64,000 nt of DNA from Flavihumibacter petaseus NBRC 106054 (GCF_000974785.1 NZ_BBWV01000001.1:310001-374000); one strand, 5' to 3'; counted from the stretch's first letter, positions 18,837-27,472 are shown. Notes: generated by a model from the sequence alone, not told the origin. Numbers and translations: made by a program.

Positions 18837-18864
18837 CAAAAAAAAGCCCCGCAGACGCGGGGCT
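18837..18864 (-). terminator. Terminator between HDAC-like gene and S24 regulator
   Basis: The perfect 8-bp stem AGCCCCGC/GCGGGGCT with loop AGAC is flanked by an A-run on the plus strand. This is a T-run after the hairpin for transcripts read on the minus strand. It mainly ends the regulator gene at 18923 and may also stop the convergent plus-strand transcript. Confidence 0.75.
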
Positions 18865-18922
18865 CTTACTAACCCATAAAAACTAAAAAAACAACACTCT
18901 TTCGTCGTGGTTTACGATATCA

Positions 18923-19672
18923 TCAATTCATTTTCTTTTTCAATGTGGTCACCTGCTCCTGCAGGTTGGTTACGATAGATGCGAGCTGGTTGACATCCCA
19001 GCGTTGTTGCTGATTGGCCCGGGTCAGGATCATTTGCGCCTGCCATACTTCAACGATATCTGCGGCTTCTACCTGGTAGGGCTGATATACCGGGTTGTCG
19101 CTCACCAGGGTGTACCTGTGTTTCGCTTTCGGGCTCTTCATAATTCGTTTGTAGACAATTCCCTCCTGCTTCGAAACAACGATATAGGTATTGCTGTTTT
19201 TAAGGCCTTCCAGATCTTCGATCTTCTCTCCCACGATCACAGAACCGCTTGGTGTTGGCAGCATTGAATCTCCCATTATCTCAAATGCCCTGTAGGTTCC
19301 CGGCGCAAGCATCGGCAGGGTGAATGTATTCAGTTCATCAATAAATTCAGGGTCCGCATATCCGGCGAGATAACCCGCGGCAGCTTTTACCGGAACGAAC
19401 TGGATCGTTGTCGGCTCAGAAGCCAGCTTCTGGGCACGTCTTTTAGCGATGTAATTGCCTTTGGTTTCACCGAGATCTTTCAGAAAAAGTTCATCAAGGC
19501 TGACCTTGAAAATATCACTGACAATTTCCAGCACTTCAAGACGCGGTTCTGCCCGTTCCTCTTCATAAGCGCCGAGTAATGATCGTTTGATCTTCAGTTT
19601 GGCAGCAAAATCTTCCTGTGTCCATCCCCTGAGTTTTCTCAGGTATTTAAGGTTTTTACCGGCATAAGACAT
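18923..19672 (-). CDS. XRE-family regulator with LexA-like S24 peptidase domain
   Basis: The protein has 249 residues. The N-terminal helix-turn-helix (about residues 5-62, LRGWTQEDFAAKLKIKRSLL) is followed by a LexA/CI-type self-cleaving domain. Ser136 lies in GDSM, Lys175 in GIVYKR, and an Ala-Gly pair (residues 99-100) in AAAGYLAG is the likely cleavage point. A coiled-coil tail (LQEQVTTLKKKMN) ends the protein. Such regulators repress genes until DNA damage or another signal triggers autoproteolysis. A 20-bp palindrome at 19682-19701 overlaps its own -7 element, which suggests self-repression. No phage genes are near, so this looks like a host regulator rather than a prophage repressor. 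Confidence 0.88.
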   Translation of the reverse strand: MSYAGKNLKYLRKLRGWTQEDFAAKLKIKRSLLGAYEEERAEPRLEVLEIVSDIFKVSLDELFLKDLGETKGNYIAKRRAQKLASEPTTIQFVPVKAAAGYLAGYADPEFIDELNTFTLPMLAPGTYRAFEIMGDSMLPTPSGSVIVGEKIEDLEGLKNSNTYIVVSKQEGIVYKRIMKSPKAKHRYTLVSDNPVYQPYQVEAADIVEVWQAQMILTRANQQQRWDVNQLASIVTNLQEQVTTLKKKMN

Positions 19673-19681
19673 GCTAATAGA

Positions 19682-19701
19682 TTTAGTGTAAAAATACTAA
19701 A
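19682..19701. promoter_or_regulatory. Palindromic operator of the S24 regulator
   Basis: TTTAGTGTAAAAATACTAAA is an inverted repeat whose outer 6 bp pair perfectly and whose 8-bp arms match at 7 of 8 positions. It begins 10 bp upstream of the regulator's start codon and covers the putative -7 element, the position expected for autorepression. Confidence 0.55.
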
Positions 19702-19718
19702 ATTATTAACAAGGCAAA
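19689..19718 (-). promoter_or_regulatory. Promoter of the S24 regulator
   Basis: On the minus strand TTTG (19718-19715) and TATTTTTA (19696-19689) are 18 bp apart, one base short of the usual spacing; the -7 box matches the consensus at 7 of 8 positions. It lies inside the palindromic operator. Confidence 0.4.
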
Positions 19719-19794
19719 AAAAGAATGAAAAAAATCGGGAAAAAGTCTTTGTTACCTTCGGGTCCGATTTTGAATTTATTTTAGCAATAAGCAT

Positions 19795-20598
19795 ATGCCT
19801 ACCAGGAAGAAAACAGCCACCCGAAAGTCATCGAAAGAACCGCCTGTCATCCTGGTTACCAATGACGATGGCGTAACAGCTCCGGGTATCCGCAACCTGG
19901 TAGAAGCAGTAAAAGATCTTGGCAAGGTGGTGGTGGTGGCTCCGGACAAGCCACAGAGTGGCATGGGTCATGCCATTACCATCGGTTCGCCGCTGCGGTT
20001 AAGTCCGGTTACCCTTTATGAGGATGTTGAAGCATACCAGTGTACCGGCACGCCGGTGGACTGTGTGAAGCTGGCGGTCGATAAGGTGCTGCACAGGAAA
20101 CCCGATATCTGCCTGAGTGGCATTAACCACGGCGCCAACCATTCGATCAACGTCATCTATTCCGGTACCATGTCTGCGGCAGTGGAGGCAGCCATTGAAA
20201 GTATTCCTTCGATTGGGTTCTCCCTGCTCGATTACAGCATTGAGGCTGATTTCAGTGCGGCCCGGGTATATGCCCGCAAGCTGACACAGATGGTATTGGC
20301 CAAAAAGCTGGATAAACACCTCGTATTAAATGTCAATATCCCTGCGTTGCCCGAGGAAGAGATCAGGGGGATCAGGGTATGCCGTCAGGCCTATGCGAAA
20401 TACCAGGAGGATTTCCTGGAACGGAAGGACCCCCATGGCAGGCAGTATTACTGGCTGACGGGCGCCTTCACCAATTTCGACAAGGGACGGGATACGGATG
20501 TGTGGGCACTCAACAATAATTACGTGAGCGTGGTTCCCGTACAATTTGATCTGACCAATTACGTTTTAAAAGCCAAACTGGAAAAAAGCTGGAAATAA
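19795..20598 (+). CDS. surE: 5'/3'-nucleotidase SurE
   Basis: The protein has 267 residues. After a basic N-terminal tail (MPTRKKTATRKSSKEPP) the SurE core begins with VTNDDGV, whose Asp pair binds the metal. SGINHGAN and SGTMSAAVEA follow, all typical of the family. It dephosphorylates nucleoside monophosphates and related substrates and is linked with stress survival. It begins a plus-strand run with the small membrane protein (2 bp gap) and lpxB. The basic tail is longer than in E. coli SurE (253 residues) but harmless to the fold. Confidence 0.95.
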   Translation: MPTRKKTATRKSSKEPPVILVTNDDGVTAPGIRNLVEAVKDLGKVVVVAPDKPQSGMGHAITIGSPLRLSPVTLYEDVEAYQCTGTPVDCVKLAVDKVLHRKPDICLSGINHGANHSINVIYSGTMSAAVEAAIESIPSIGFSLLDYSIEADFSAARVYARKLTQMVLAKKLDKHLVLNVNIPALPEEEIRGIRVCRQAYAKYQEDFLERKDPHGRQYYWLTGAFTNFDKGRDTDVWALNNNYVSVVPVQFDLTNYVLKAKLEKSWK

Positions 20599-20600
20599 TA

Positions 20601-20900
20601 ATGCTGAAAAAAGACAATCTCCGCCTGGGTATCCTGTTAGGACTGCTGGCGCCATTCATCGGCCTTGTGATTTATTATTTTGCAGCATTCTATACCCGCA
20701 ACGTCAGTTTTGAAGAGTTCCTTGCCTTCATGCGTCAGAATAAATCGCTGCTTACTGCGGTCAGCAGTATCAGTCTTTTCGCCAACGCCATCCTTTTTAC
20801 TATTTATATCAACAGCCGGCGCGACAAAACAGCCAAAGGGGTTTTTGTCGCTACCCTGATATATGGTATCGGGGTATTGTTGCTGAAGGTGGTTGGTTAA
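20601..20900 (+). CDS. Small membrane protein between surE and lpxB
   Basis: The protein has 99 residues with about three hydrophobic stretches (LGILLGLLAPFIGLVIYYFAA, LLTAVSSISLFANAILFTIY, GVFVATLIYGIGVLLLKVVG). No family can be named from sequence. It starts 2 bp after the surE stop and ends 10 bp before the lpxB start, so it is almost certainly cotranscribed with both. Confidence 0.75.
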   Translation: MLKKDNLRLGILLGLLAPFIGLVIYYFAAFYTRNVSFEEFLAFMRQNKSLLTAVSSISLFANAILFTIYINSRRDKTAKGVFVATLIYGIGVLLLKVVG

Positions 20901-20910
20901 CTTTGCTTCC

Positions 20911-22050
20911 ATGAAGTATTATATCATCGCCGGCGAAGCCAGCGGAGACCTGCACGGCAGCAACCTGATCCGGGAAATCCATCATCTTGACCGTGCTGCC
21001 GAAATCCGCTGCTGGGGCGGCGACCTGATGCAAAAAGCGGGTGCTTCCCTTGTAAAGCATTACCGCGATCTGGCCTTCATGGGATTTGTTGAAGTACTGG
21101 CCAACCTGCGAACCATCTTCCGGAATATTGACTACTGCAAGGCCGACATCACGGCATTTGCTCCGGATTGCATCATTTTTATCGATTACCCCGGCTTTAA
21201 CCTTCGGATTGCCGCATGGGCAAAGGAAGCCGGGTACCGAACAATATATTATATCTCTCCGCAGGTATGGGCGTGGAAAGAAAACAGGGTAAAGGCCATC
21301 CGCCAGCATATTGACAAGATGCTGGTGATCCTTCCGTTCGAAAAACCTTTTTACGATAAATGGGAATACCCGGTGGAATATGTTGGTCACCCGCTGCTGG
21401 AAGTGATCGATCGTTTCCGAAGGGAGAACACGTCGATTCTGCCAGATGAAAAGCTGGTTGTGCTTTTACCGGGAAGCAGGCGTCAGGAAATTCTCAAAAA
21501 ACTTCCCGTGATGCTGTCTGTTACCCCGGATTTTCCGGACTACCGCTTTATCGTTGCGAAGGCGCCGGGGCAATCAGATGAATTTTATGCACCCCTGCTG
21601 GCTCCTTATCCCAACGTTGGTGCCGCAAGCAACAGCACCTACGCTCTGCTGATGCAGGCAAGGGCTGCGCTGGTAACGTCTGGTACCGCCACCCTGGAAA
21701 CAGCATTGTTCGGCGTACCGGAAGTAGTTTGTTATAAAGGGAACCGCCTCTCCTACCTGATCGCCCGTCAACTGATCAGGGTCAAATACATTTCGCTGGT
21801 CAACCTGATCATGGACCGTCTGATCGTTAAGGAACTTATCCAGGACGATCTAAACAAGGAAAACCTGGTGACTGAATTAAACCGCCTGTTGAAAGATGAT
21901 GGATACCGGCAACATATGATGAATGACTATTCCCAGCTGCGGGCAGAACTGCATAAGGGCGGGAAAGCATCTGAACAAGCTGCTAAAAGCATCTGGAGCT
22001 TTCTCAGTGGGTCAACGGCGGAAAAACAAAAAGCGGATCAGCATAAATAA
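20911..22050 (+). CDS. lpxB: Lipid-A-disaccharide synthase
   Basis: The protein has 379 residues from the ATG at 20911, the usual length. The start gives MKYYIIAGEASGDLHG, the family's N-terminal nucleotide-fold motif. IDYPGFNLR, YYISPQVWAWKENR, LPGSRRQEI and TSGTATLE are also conserved. LpxB joins UDP-diacylglucosamine and lipid X to make the lipid A disaccharide at the inner membrane. A frame opening 6 codons earlier is less likely, because TAACTTTG (20898-20905) resembles a -7 box immediately before the ATG. The 3' end overlaps an antisense small gene by 39 bp. Confidence 0.95.
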   Translation: MKYYIIAGEASGDLHGSNLIREIHHLDRAAEIRCWGGDLMQKAGASLVKHYRDLAFMGFVEVLANLRTIFRNIDYCKADITAFAPDCIIFIDYPGFNLRIAAWAKEAGYRTIYYISPQVWAWKENRVKAIRQHIDKMLVILPFEKPFYDKWEYPVEYVGHPLLEVIDRFRRENTSILPDEKLVVLLPGSRRQEILKKLPVMLSVTPDFPDYRFIVAKAPGQSDEFYAPLLAPYPNVGAASNSTYALLMQARAALVTSGTATLETALFGVPEVVCYKGNRLSYLIARQLIRVKYISLVNLIMDRLIVKELIQDDLNKENLVTELNRLLKDDGYRQHMMNDYSQLRAELHKGGKASEQAAKSIWSFLSGSTAEKQKADQHK

Positions 22051-22182
22051 CAGCGCTGCTGCAAACATGAGAATCGAGATCCGGTTAATGCCATGCATGT
22101 AGGAGATCCATTTGCTTTTTGGAGCCTGCGGATCTTTTTTCCTTAGGTACAGGTATTCTGCCAACTGTTTCAAAATGCCCAT
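22012..22182 (-). CDS. Small DUF6728-like membrane protein
   Basis: A 56-residue frame opens at ATG 22182 with MGILKQLAEYLYLRKKDP, then KSKWISYMHGINRIS, then a single membrane helix (ILMFAAALLFMLIRFLFF) and a basic tail. This layout matches the short DUF6728 proteins I know from Chitinophagaceae, recalled rather than searched. Its last 39 bp lie antisense to the end of lpxB. Function is unknown; a small inner-membrane protein is the safest reading. It is too short for many gene finders. Confidence 0.72.
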   Translation of the reverse strand: MGILKQLAEYLYLRKKDPQAPKSKWISYMHGINRISILMFAAALLFMLIRFLFFRR

Positions 22183-22248
22183 CAGCGATCTTTTACAGTA
22201 CGAAATTAGTCATTTATTGTTTGCTTATCTTTAGCAAAACCCTCCATA

Positions 22249-22851
22249 ATGCGTTATCTCCCTTTGCTCGCCGTTATCCTGATGATACTGTCCTGCGGCA
22301 CTTCGCAACCTGCTGCGGGAACTGAGAGTTATATCCGTCCCGGGTATGAAAAAGTAAAGTACAAACAGATCCTGGTAATCGCTACCATGAAAGATATCGT
22401 GGGTCGCCGCAAGGCAGAGAATGCGATGGTTGATCTGCTGAACAGGAGCGGTTACCATGGCACCGCCAGCTACCCTGTGGTTGACCTCAATACCATCAAA
22501 CATATTGACACCCTTAAGGCCGTGCTTGCCCCGGTTGATTTCGATGCCGTGATCGTACTCAACTACCTCGGTCAGTCGGGCACCATCAATGATAAGGTTT
22601 CCCTAAACCCTACTACCCCGGTTGCTTCCCTGAGCTATTTCGAATTCTATACCAGTCCGGCTTATGACTTTTCCTTTGACTCGGAAAGCAGGAAAAGCGG
22701 ACTTGTTCAGGCATCTTTCTTTACCAAGGCTGCCTATCAGAAGGAATGGAATTCCATGGTGCAGGTGAATGCAGACAACGGCGTTGACATTGCTGTTGAA
22801 ATCCTTGCCGGCATGACGCTTTCACGCCTCAAAAGGGATAAAATCCTGTAA
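22249..22851 (+). CDS. Hypothetical lipoprotein
   Basis: The protein has 200 residues. The signal sequence MRYLPLLAVILMILSCG has a lipobox (ILSC, Cys16), so the mature protein should be lipid-anchored. The body alternates beta strands and helices (KYKQILVIATMK, DAVIVLNYLGQSG), somewhat like small lipoproteins with a DUF4136-like fold, but I cannot assign a family. Its stop overlaps the start of the TauE gene (TAATG at 22849-22853), so the two are translationally coupled. Confidence 0.7.
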   Translation: MRYLPLLAVILMILSCGTSQPAAGTESYIRPGYEKVKYKQILVIATMKDIVGRRKAENAMVDLLNRSGYHGTASYPVVDLNTIKHIDTLKAVLAPVDFDAVIVLNYLGQSGTINDKVSLNPTTPVASLSYFEFYTSPAYDFSFDSESRKSGLVQASFFTKAAYQKEWNSMVQVNADNGVDIAVEILAGMTLSRLKRDKIL

Positions 22852-23657
22852 TGATTGCCGGATATATCGCAGCGTTGCTGATTGGCCTGACGCTTGGCCT
22901 GATCGGCGGCGGCGGCTCAATCCTCACTGTTCCCGTACTGGTATATCTGCTGCGGGTTGATGCGGTGACGGCCACAGCCTATTCCCTCTTTATTGTCGGC
23001 GTCACCAGCCTGGTTGGCGTGTATCCAAAATACCGGAATCAGGAAGTTGATCTGCAGGATGCACTGTTATTCGGTCTGCCTTCACTCGTCAGCGTATTTT
23101 TTACCCGCCGATTTATTGTTCCGGCTTTACCGCAACAATTATGGCAGGTAAAGGGCTACTGGATAACAAAAAGTGACTTTCTCCTCCTGGCCTTCGCCCT
23201 TATTATGATCATCGCGGCATTTACCATGATCAGGGGAAAAAAAGCCGGGGATGAATCTTTTCATAAACCCCATCCTTTTGTACTTCCATTTCTGGGGCTT
23301 TGTGAAGGTTTTACCAGCGGGTTGGTGGGTGCCGGTGGAGGCTTCCTGATCATCCCCGCACTGGTACTGCTGGGCAATCTCCCCATGAAAAAGGCGGTCG
23401 GAACATCGTTACTCATCATCGCCGTAAAATCGCTGCTGGGTTTCACCGGTGACCTCGGTCATCAGGTGATCAACTGGGGGTTGTTGCTGACGGTTACCGC
23501 GCTGGCTGTAGGTGGGGTACTGACAGGCAACAGGCTGTCACGCGAGGTACCTTCGGAACGCCTTAAAAAGTGGTTTGGCTGGTTTGTACTCCTGATGGGT
23601 TGCTTTATCCTCTGGCGCGAAGGGCAGGCTATTTTCCTTGCCGGAAGTAAAAAGTGA
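22851..23657 (+). CDS. TauE/SafE-family membrane transporter
   Basis: The protein has 268 residues and about eight hydrophobic segments. The two family repeats are marked by LGLIGGGGSILTVPVL near the N-terminus and GLVGAGGGFLIIPALVLLG in the second half. TauE/SafE proteins are predicted exporters of sulfite, sulfoacetate or similar anions; the substrate is not readable here. Its 3' end overlaps the convergent phospholipase-D-type gene by 29 bp. Confidence 0.88.
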   Translation: MIAGYIAALLIGLTLGLIGGGGSILTVPVLVYLLRVDAVTATAYSLFIVGVTSLVGVYPKYRNQEVDLQDALLFGLPSLVSVFFTRRFIVPALPQQLWQVKGYWITKSDFLLLAFALIMIIAAFTMIRGKKAGDESFHKPHPFVLPFLGLCEGFTSGLVGAGGGFLIIPALVLLGNLPMKKAVGTSLLIIAVKSLLGFTGDLGHQVINWGLLLTVTALAVGGVLTGNRLSREVPSERLKKWFGWFVLLMGCFILWREGQAIFLAGSKK

Positions 23658-24801
23658 ACACAAAAAAAATCAGCCTGACCGTTTCATAGGCAAGTTTCTG
23701 CATGATCCGCTGGCCCAGGTGTTCACGCGATAACCAGTTTTCACTGGTTATCGGAACGCAGTCTTCTGCGATGACTGTATCGAGTTGTTGTTTCAGGCTT
23801 ACGGCAAACTGGTCATCGAGGATTTCGAGATTGAGTTCGATACTGGCAAAAGCGCTGATAAAATTTACATTATAAGAACCTACGGTCGTCCACCTGCAAT
23901 CTGCCGTGCTGATCTTCCCGTGAAGGATATTCGCCTGGTATTCGAAAAGCCGGATATTGTTTTTCAGCAACCACCGGTACAGATACCGTTCGGCTGCCTT
24001 GGCCAGCCAGACGTCTGATTTCCCTGCGGCTATGACCTTTACGATAACCCCACGCTGCGCTGCCCTGGCCAGCGCCCGCCGCATTTGCGGGCCGGGAAGA
24101 AAATAACTGGAAAGCAACACAACTTCTTCTTCTGCTGATGCCAGCATGCTGAGATAGCTCCTGGAAATTTCCGACTTGCTGCGCACCCAGTCTTCCCTTC
24201 TCACCCGAACGAGCTGGTCACCTTTTGCCTTCCCTTCAACCGGTGCAGGACGGTAATTCCTGTTTTTCTTTTTACCCCAACCTGCCTTATTGAAGATATT
24301 AAAGCATATTGTATTTAACTGGCGTGCCGCTTCTCCGCCGGTGAGAACGGCCCAGTCAAGCCACGCATGGTTTTCCGGAAGGTCGTTGTAGCGGTTGCTG
24401 ATATTGACCCCGCCTACGAGCGCCTTATCGCCGTCTACTACCATTACCTTGTGATGCAACCTCCTGCCGAAATAAAAGTGAGACGCGCGGAGCAAGGGCT
24501 CAAACCAACGGAAATGAATACCGGCTGCCTTCACTTCAGCTACCCACTGCCGGGAAAACTGCTGTGAGCCATAAGCATCCAGCAGCAGGTACACTGCAAC
24601 TTTCCGGCTGGCAGCATTCAGCAGTGCGTCCACGATCCTGCGCCCGGTTTCATCCTTCTCAAAAATATACACCTGGAGGTGAATGGTACTGGCCGCTGCA
24701 TTGATCAACTCAAGCATGGCATCAAAATAGGGTTGCCCACCCCTTAGCAGGCGAACCGAATTATGCCGGGTATACCCTTCACTTGACAGCGGACTTGTCA
24801 T
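23629..24801 (-). CDS. Phospholipase-D-type enzyme, cardiolipin-synthase-like
   Basis: The protein has 390 residues with two HxKx4D catalytic motifs: HHKVMVVD followed by KALVGGVNISNRY, and HGKISTAD followed by VGSYNVN. This is the PLD fold of ClsB-type cardiolipin synthases. No N-terminal membrane helices are seen, which fits ClsB rather than ClsA. The likely reaction joins two phospholipid head groups to make cardiolipin; other phosphodiesterases of the family cannot be excluded. It overlaps the end of the convergent TauE gene. Confidence 0.85.
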   Translation of the reverse strand: MTSPLSSEGYTRHNSVRLLRGGQPYFDAMLELINAAASTIHLQVYIFEKDETGRRIVDALLNAASRKVAVYLLLDAYGSQQFSRQWVAEVKAAGIHFRWFEPLLRASHFYFGRRLHHKVMVVDGDKALVGGVNISNRYNDLPENHAWLDWAVLTGGEAARQLNTICFNIFNKAGWGKKKNRNYRPAPVEGKAKGDQLVRVRREDWVRSKSEISRSYLSMLASAEEEVVLLSSYFLPGPQMRRALARAAQRGVIVKVIAAGKSDVWLAKAAERYLYRWLLKNNIRLFEYQANILHGKISTADCRWTTVGSYNVNFISAFASIELNLEILDDQFAVSLKQQLDTVIAEDCVPITSENWLSREHLGQRIMQKLAYETVRLIFFVFTFYFRQGK

Positions 24802-24879
24802 GGTTTGTTAAATTAAAGAAAACTGGTATTGTATTTGGTACCTTTAGGAAGAAAGATTCCTTCAATAAAATCAATCATC

Positions 24880-25128
24880 ATGACAAACACCAACAAGATC
24901 CTGGCTGCATTGGCTGCGGGAGTTGCCCTTGGTAGTGTGCTGGGAATTTTATTTGCTCCTGACAAGGGAGAGCATACCAGGAAAAAAATTGCTGATAACA
25001 GCAAGCGCTTATCCGATTCGCTGAGGGACAAAATGAACGAAGGCAAGCATAAACTTGCTGGCTTGCGTGATAACCTTCGCGGAAAAGCCGAGTCGATCAA
25101 AGATTCAGTGGGTGAATATGCCAGCTGA
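24880..25128 (+). CDS. YtxH-domain protein
   Basis: The protein has 82 residues from the ATG at 24880. A membrane segment (ILAALAAGVALGSVLGILFAPDKG) is followed by a lysine-rich helical tail (TRKKIADNSKRLSDSLRDKM). The GxxxGxLFAPxxG pattern is the YtxH family signature. YtxH proteins are general-stress-associated in other bacteria; the molecular role is unknown. A terminator follows at 25159-25184. Confidence 0.85.
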   Translation: MTNTNKILAALAAGVALGSVLGILFAPDKGEHTRKKIADNSKRLSDSLRDKMNEGKHKLAGLRDNLRGKAESIKDSVGEYAS

Positions 25129-25158
25129 AAGAGCAGACCGTCTTCCTTCAAAACACTC

Positions 25159-25184
25159 AAGCCTCCTATGGAGGCTTTATTTTT
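25159..25184 (+). terminator. Bidirectional terminator after the YtxH gene
   Basis: Stem AAGCCTCC/GGAGGCTT (8 pairs) with loop TAT is followed by TATTTTT. It overlaps the stop codon of the convergent hydrolase gene at 25177, so it probably serves both transcripts. Confidence 0.75.
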
Positions 25185-26187
25185 GCCCTTTTATCCTTCG
25201 CAGCAGTGACCGGAATACTTCTCTGTTCCATCCCGCAAGCCTCCCTCTTTGGACTACCAGGTCATTGGCAGCGATATCATCAAGAAAATAGTGAAACACA
25301 AAAGGATTGGTGCCCTCTTTCCAGCCCGTGACCTGTCCGAACCGCAGGTCATTAAATACCAGGCTGTCGGTATATTTCTCTACTGTATAGAATTCCTGGG
25401 AAAAGCGGATAAGCTGCTGAACATCGCGCCTGTCCGCATATGGTCTTAACCACTCCCGTTGTGAAGGAAAATAGTGCAGGGTAATTTTATCCCTGTCAAA
25501 TACTGACCGGTAACCTGTATAATATCCTGAATCGTTTCCCGCTACAACAAACCAGAGCCATGTATTCAAGGGCGCCGGGGTAGTAAAATAACGGGAACCG
25601 GCAGGAAGCCCGGTTATTACTTCTTCCCTGACTGCGCGATCAATAACAGCCTTATTCAACAAAGCATAACCCAGGTACAATGCAGGCAAAACGCAACCCC
25701 AGGCTGCAATGCGCTTTCTTCGGGTTGCCGTGAGCGGAAGCATCAGCAGAAGTATCCCGCCAACCAGCGGAGCGATAGTGAGGAATGGATCCGCAACATA
25801 AATGGTGTTCCAGCTGAACCGCCGATGGCTGAAGGGTTCCAGCCATCCCGTTCCGTAATTATTGAAACTGTCCAGGAAGATATGAACCAGCATTTCAACG
25901 CCTATCAGCAGTAACATCCGGAAGTATGTCACAGGTAATTTCCGGTAGGCGACATGTAATAACCACGCAAAAACCGGAGAAAAAAGAATAACAAACAGGA
26001 AAGAGTGCGTAAATCCCCGGTGTGCCAGCAGTTCGGATGGAAGGTCCATCCAGGCAGCGGCGACCACATCGATATCGGGGAAACTTTGCGCCACTGCACC
26101 CCACAGCAAGGCTTTTTTTCCCAGTTGTTTTCCGGCAATCAGTTCACCAATACAGGCGCCCAATACAATATGTGTTACTGAATCCAT
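25177..26187 (-). CDS. YdjM-like membrane-bound metal-dependent hydrolase
   Basis: The protein has 336 residues. The N-terminal half carries the family's conserved metal-site pattern: DSVTHIVLGA, PDIDV and HRGFTHSF. At least four hydrophobic segments follow (LFVILFSPVFAWLLH, MLLLIGVEMLVHIFLD, LTIAPLVGGILLLMLP, WGCVLPALYLGYALL). A hydrophilic C-terminal region of about 130 residues lies probably outside the membrane. The substrate of this family is unknown. The stop codon is shared with the terminator of the YtxH gene. Confidence 0.82.
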   Translation of the reverse strand: MDSVTHIVLGACIGELIAGKQLGKKALLWGAVAQSFPDIDVVAAAWMDLPSELLAHRGFTHSFLFVILFSPVFAWLLHVAYRKLPVTYFRMLLLIGVEMLVHIFLDSFNNYGTGWLEPFSHRRFSWNTIYVADPFLTIAPLVGGILLLMLPLTATRRKRIAAWGCVLPALYLGYALLNKAVIDRAVREEVITGLPAGSRYFTTPAPLNTWLWFVVAGNDSGYYTGYRSVFDRDKITLHYFPSQREWLRPYADRRDVQQLIRFSQEFYTVEKYTDSLVFNDLRFGQVTGWKEGTNPFVFHYFLDDIAANDLVVQRGRLAGWNREVFRSLLRRIKGQK

Positions 26188-26229
26188 GTTTCCGGCAGCG
26201 ATAAAACTAATTAACTTTAAGGAGCCTGC

Positions 26230-27015
26230 ATGATCCGTTATTATACCATACAGCCTCCTGCAACATTAAAACATTTTGTAAGATTCTTCTGGGTGCTTGA
26301 AGGCACCGGGGGATATCAGCATCATTCAATGGCTACACCATGCCCTGAACTGATCTTTCACTACCAGGGTATATTCGAAGAACCGGGTGGCACCACATCG
26401 TTCAGCAGTGGCCTCCATGCATCCTGTACACAGAGCCGGCGGTTTACGACCGACACTTCTTTCGGAATATTTGGCGCGTATCTCTATCCCTATGCTGTGC
26501 CGCATTTGTTTATTCAGTCTGCAGCCAATTGCCGCGACGAGATGCCCAGCCTTAATGAACTGCTGGGTCTGCCGGGCAAATTCCTGGAAGAACAAATGAT
26601 GACTGCCCCGGATAATACAGCACGGCTCCGGTTGCTGACCAGTTTCCTGGAATTGCGTCTGCCACATAAAAATCCGGAAGCCGACCCGGTCTGTGCTGTC
26701 ATTCGCAAGATGGTTACTACCAGTGAAAAGAAGATCATCACGCAACTTGCCAATGATGCATTTCTATCGCAGCGGCAGTTTGAAAGAAAATTCAGCCAGC
26801 TTACCGGGATGACACCGGTATTGTTCAGCCGGATCACGAGGTTTCAGCTTGCCCTGAATCAATTCGGGCAAAAAAGGGCACTCACTGACATAGCACTGGA
26901 CTGTGGCTATTATGATCAGGCGCATTTTATTCATGATTTCAAAAGGTTCTCAGGTACCCTGCCCAAAGAATATTTTGCTGGAAAGGTACCTGGCCAGGAA
27001 TGGCGTTTCCAATAA
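26230..27015 (+). CDS. AraC-family transcriptional regulator
   Basis: The protein has 261 residues. A cupin-like N-terminal domain with CPELIFHYQG is followed by a C-terminal AraC double helix-turn-helix (about residues 155-250: ITQLANDAFLSQRQFERKFSQLTGMTPVLFSR and ALTDIALDCGYYDQAHFIHDFKRFSG). This layout is common in Bacteroidota regulators annotated DUF6597 plus HTH. The ligand is unknown. It sits 55 bp upstream of the VOC-family gene, which could be its target. Confidence 0.88.
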   Translation: MIRYYTIQPPATLKHFVRFFWVLEGTGGYQHHSMATPCPELIFHYQGIFEEPGGTTSFSSGLHASCTQSRRFTTDTSFGIFGAYLYPYAVPHLFIQSAANCRDEMPSLNELLGLPGKFLEEQMMTAPDNTARLRLLTSFLELRLPHKNPEADPVCAVIRKMVTTSEKKIITQLANDAFLSQRQFERKFSQLTGMTPVLFSRITRFQLALNQFGQKRALTDIALDCGYYDQAHFIHDFKRFSGTLPKEYFAGKVPGQEWRFQ

Positions 27016-27070
27016 TGTCGTTTTTTTCCAATTCCCGCGATCCGGACAGCGCTAGTTTTGTGAAAAAAAG

Positions 27071-27442
27071 ATGAACATTCCTACAACACACAACACGCTG
27101 ATGCCCTGCCTGACGCTTGACAACGCTGAGGCATTTGAAGGATTTCTTCAGTCAGTTTTCGGTGGTGACCTGCATTACAAAAGCCTGCGGGAAGATGGTA
27201 AATCCATCATGCATGCCGAATTCAGGATCGACGGTCAAACGATCATGTACAGCCAGAAAAGTGAGCAATGGCCGGTCAGAACAGGGGACTTTTTTATTTA
27301 TGTGGATAACGCAGACCAGTCGTTTCAGAAAGCGCTGAATGCGGGAGCAACAGTAATTATGGAACCTGCTGATCAGTCATATGGCCGGAGCGGCGGTATA
27401 AAAGACCCCTTCGGAAATTCGTGGTGGATCACTTCACTGTAG
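27071..27442 (+). CDS. VOC-superfamily protein, PhnB-like
   Basis: The protein has 123 residues with the paired beta-alpha-beta-beta-beta modules of the vicinal-oxygen-chelate fold. Features include MPCLTLDNAEAFEGFLQSVFGG, MHAEFRIDGQTIMYS and the C-terminal RSGGIKDPFGNSWWITSL. PhnB/DUF1428-like members are often of unknown function, with catalytic metal sites partly lost. A TAGTTTTG -7-like box lies at 27053-27060, 10 bp before the ATG. Confidence 0.8.
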   Translation: MNIPTTHNTLMPCLTLDNAEAFEGFLQSVFGGDLHYKSLREDGKSIMHAEFRIDGQTIMYSQKSEQWPVRTGDFFIYVDNADQSFQKALNAGATVIMEPADQSYGRSGGIKDPFGNSWWITSL

Positions 27443-27472
27443 CACTTACCCGGGGTGGCTTATCTTTGCCTC

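Noticed and set aside
18923-19672. The S24 regulator as a prophage repressor
   Set aside because: Its neighbours are housekeeping genes (surE, an HDAC-like gene) with no phage structural, integrase or lysis genes.
23629-23657. Frameshift or assembly error at the TauE/phospholipase-D overlap
   Set aside because: Both frames end in normal stops and both proteins have typical lengths; a 29-bp convergent overlap is acceptable.
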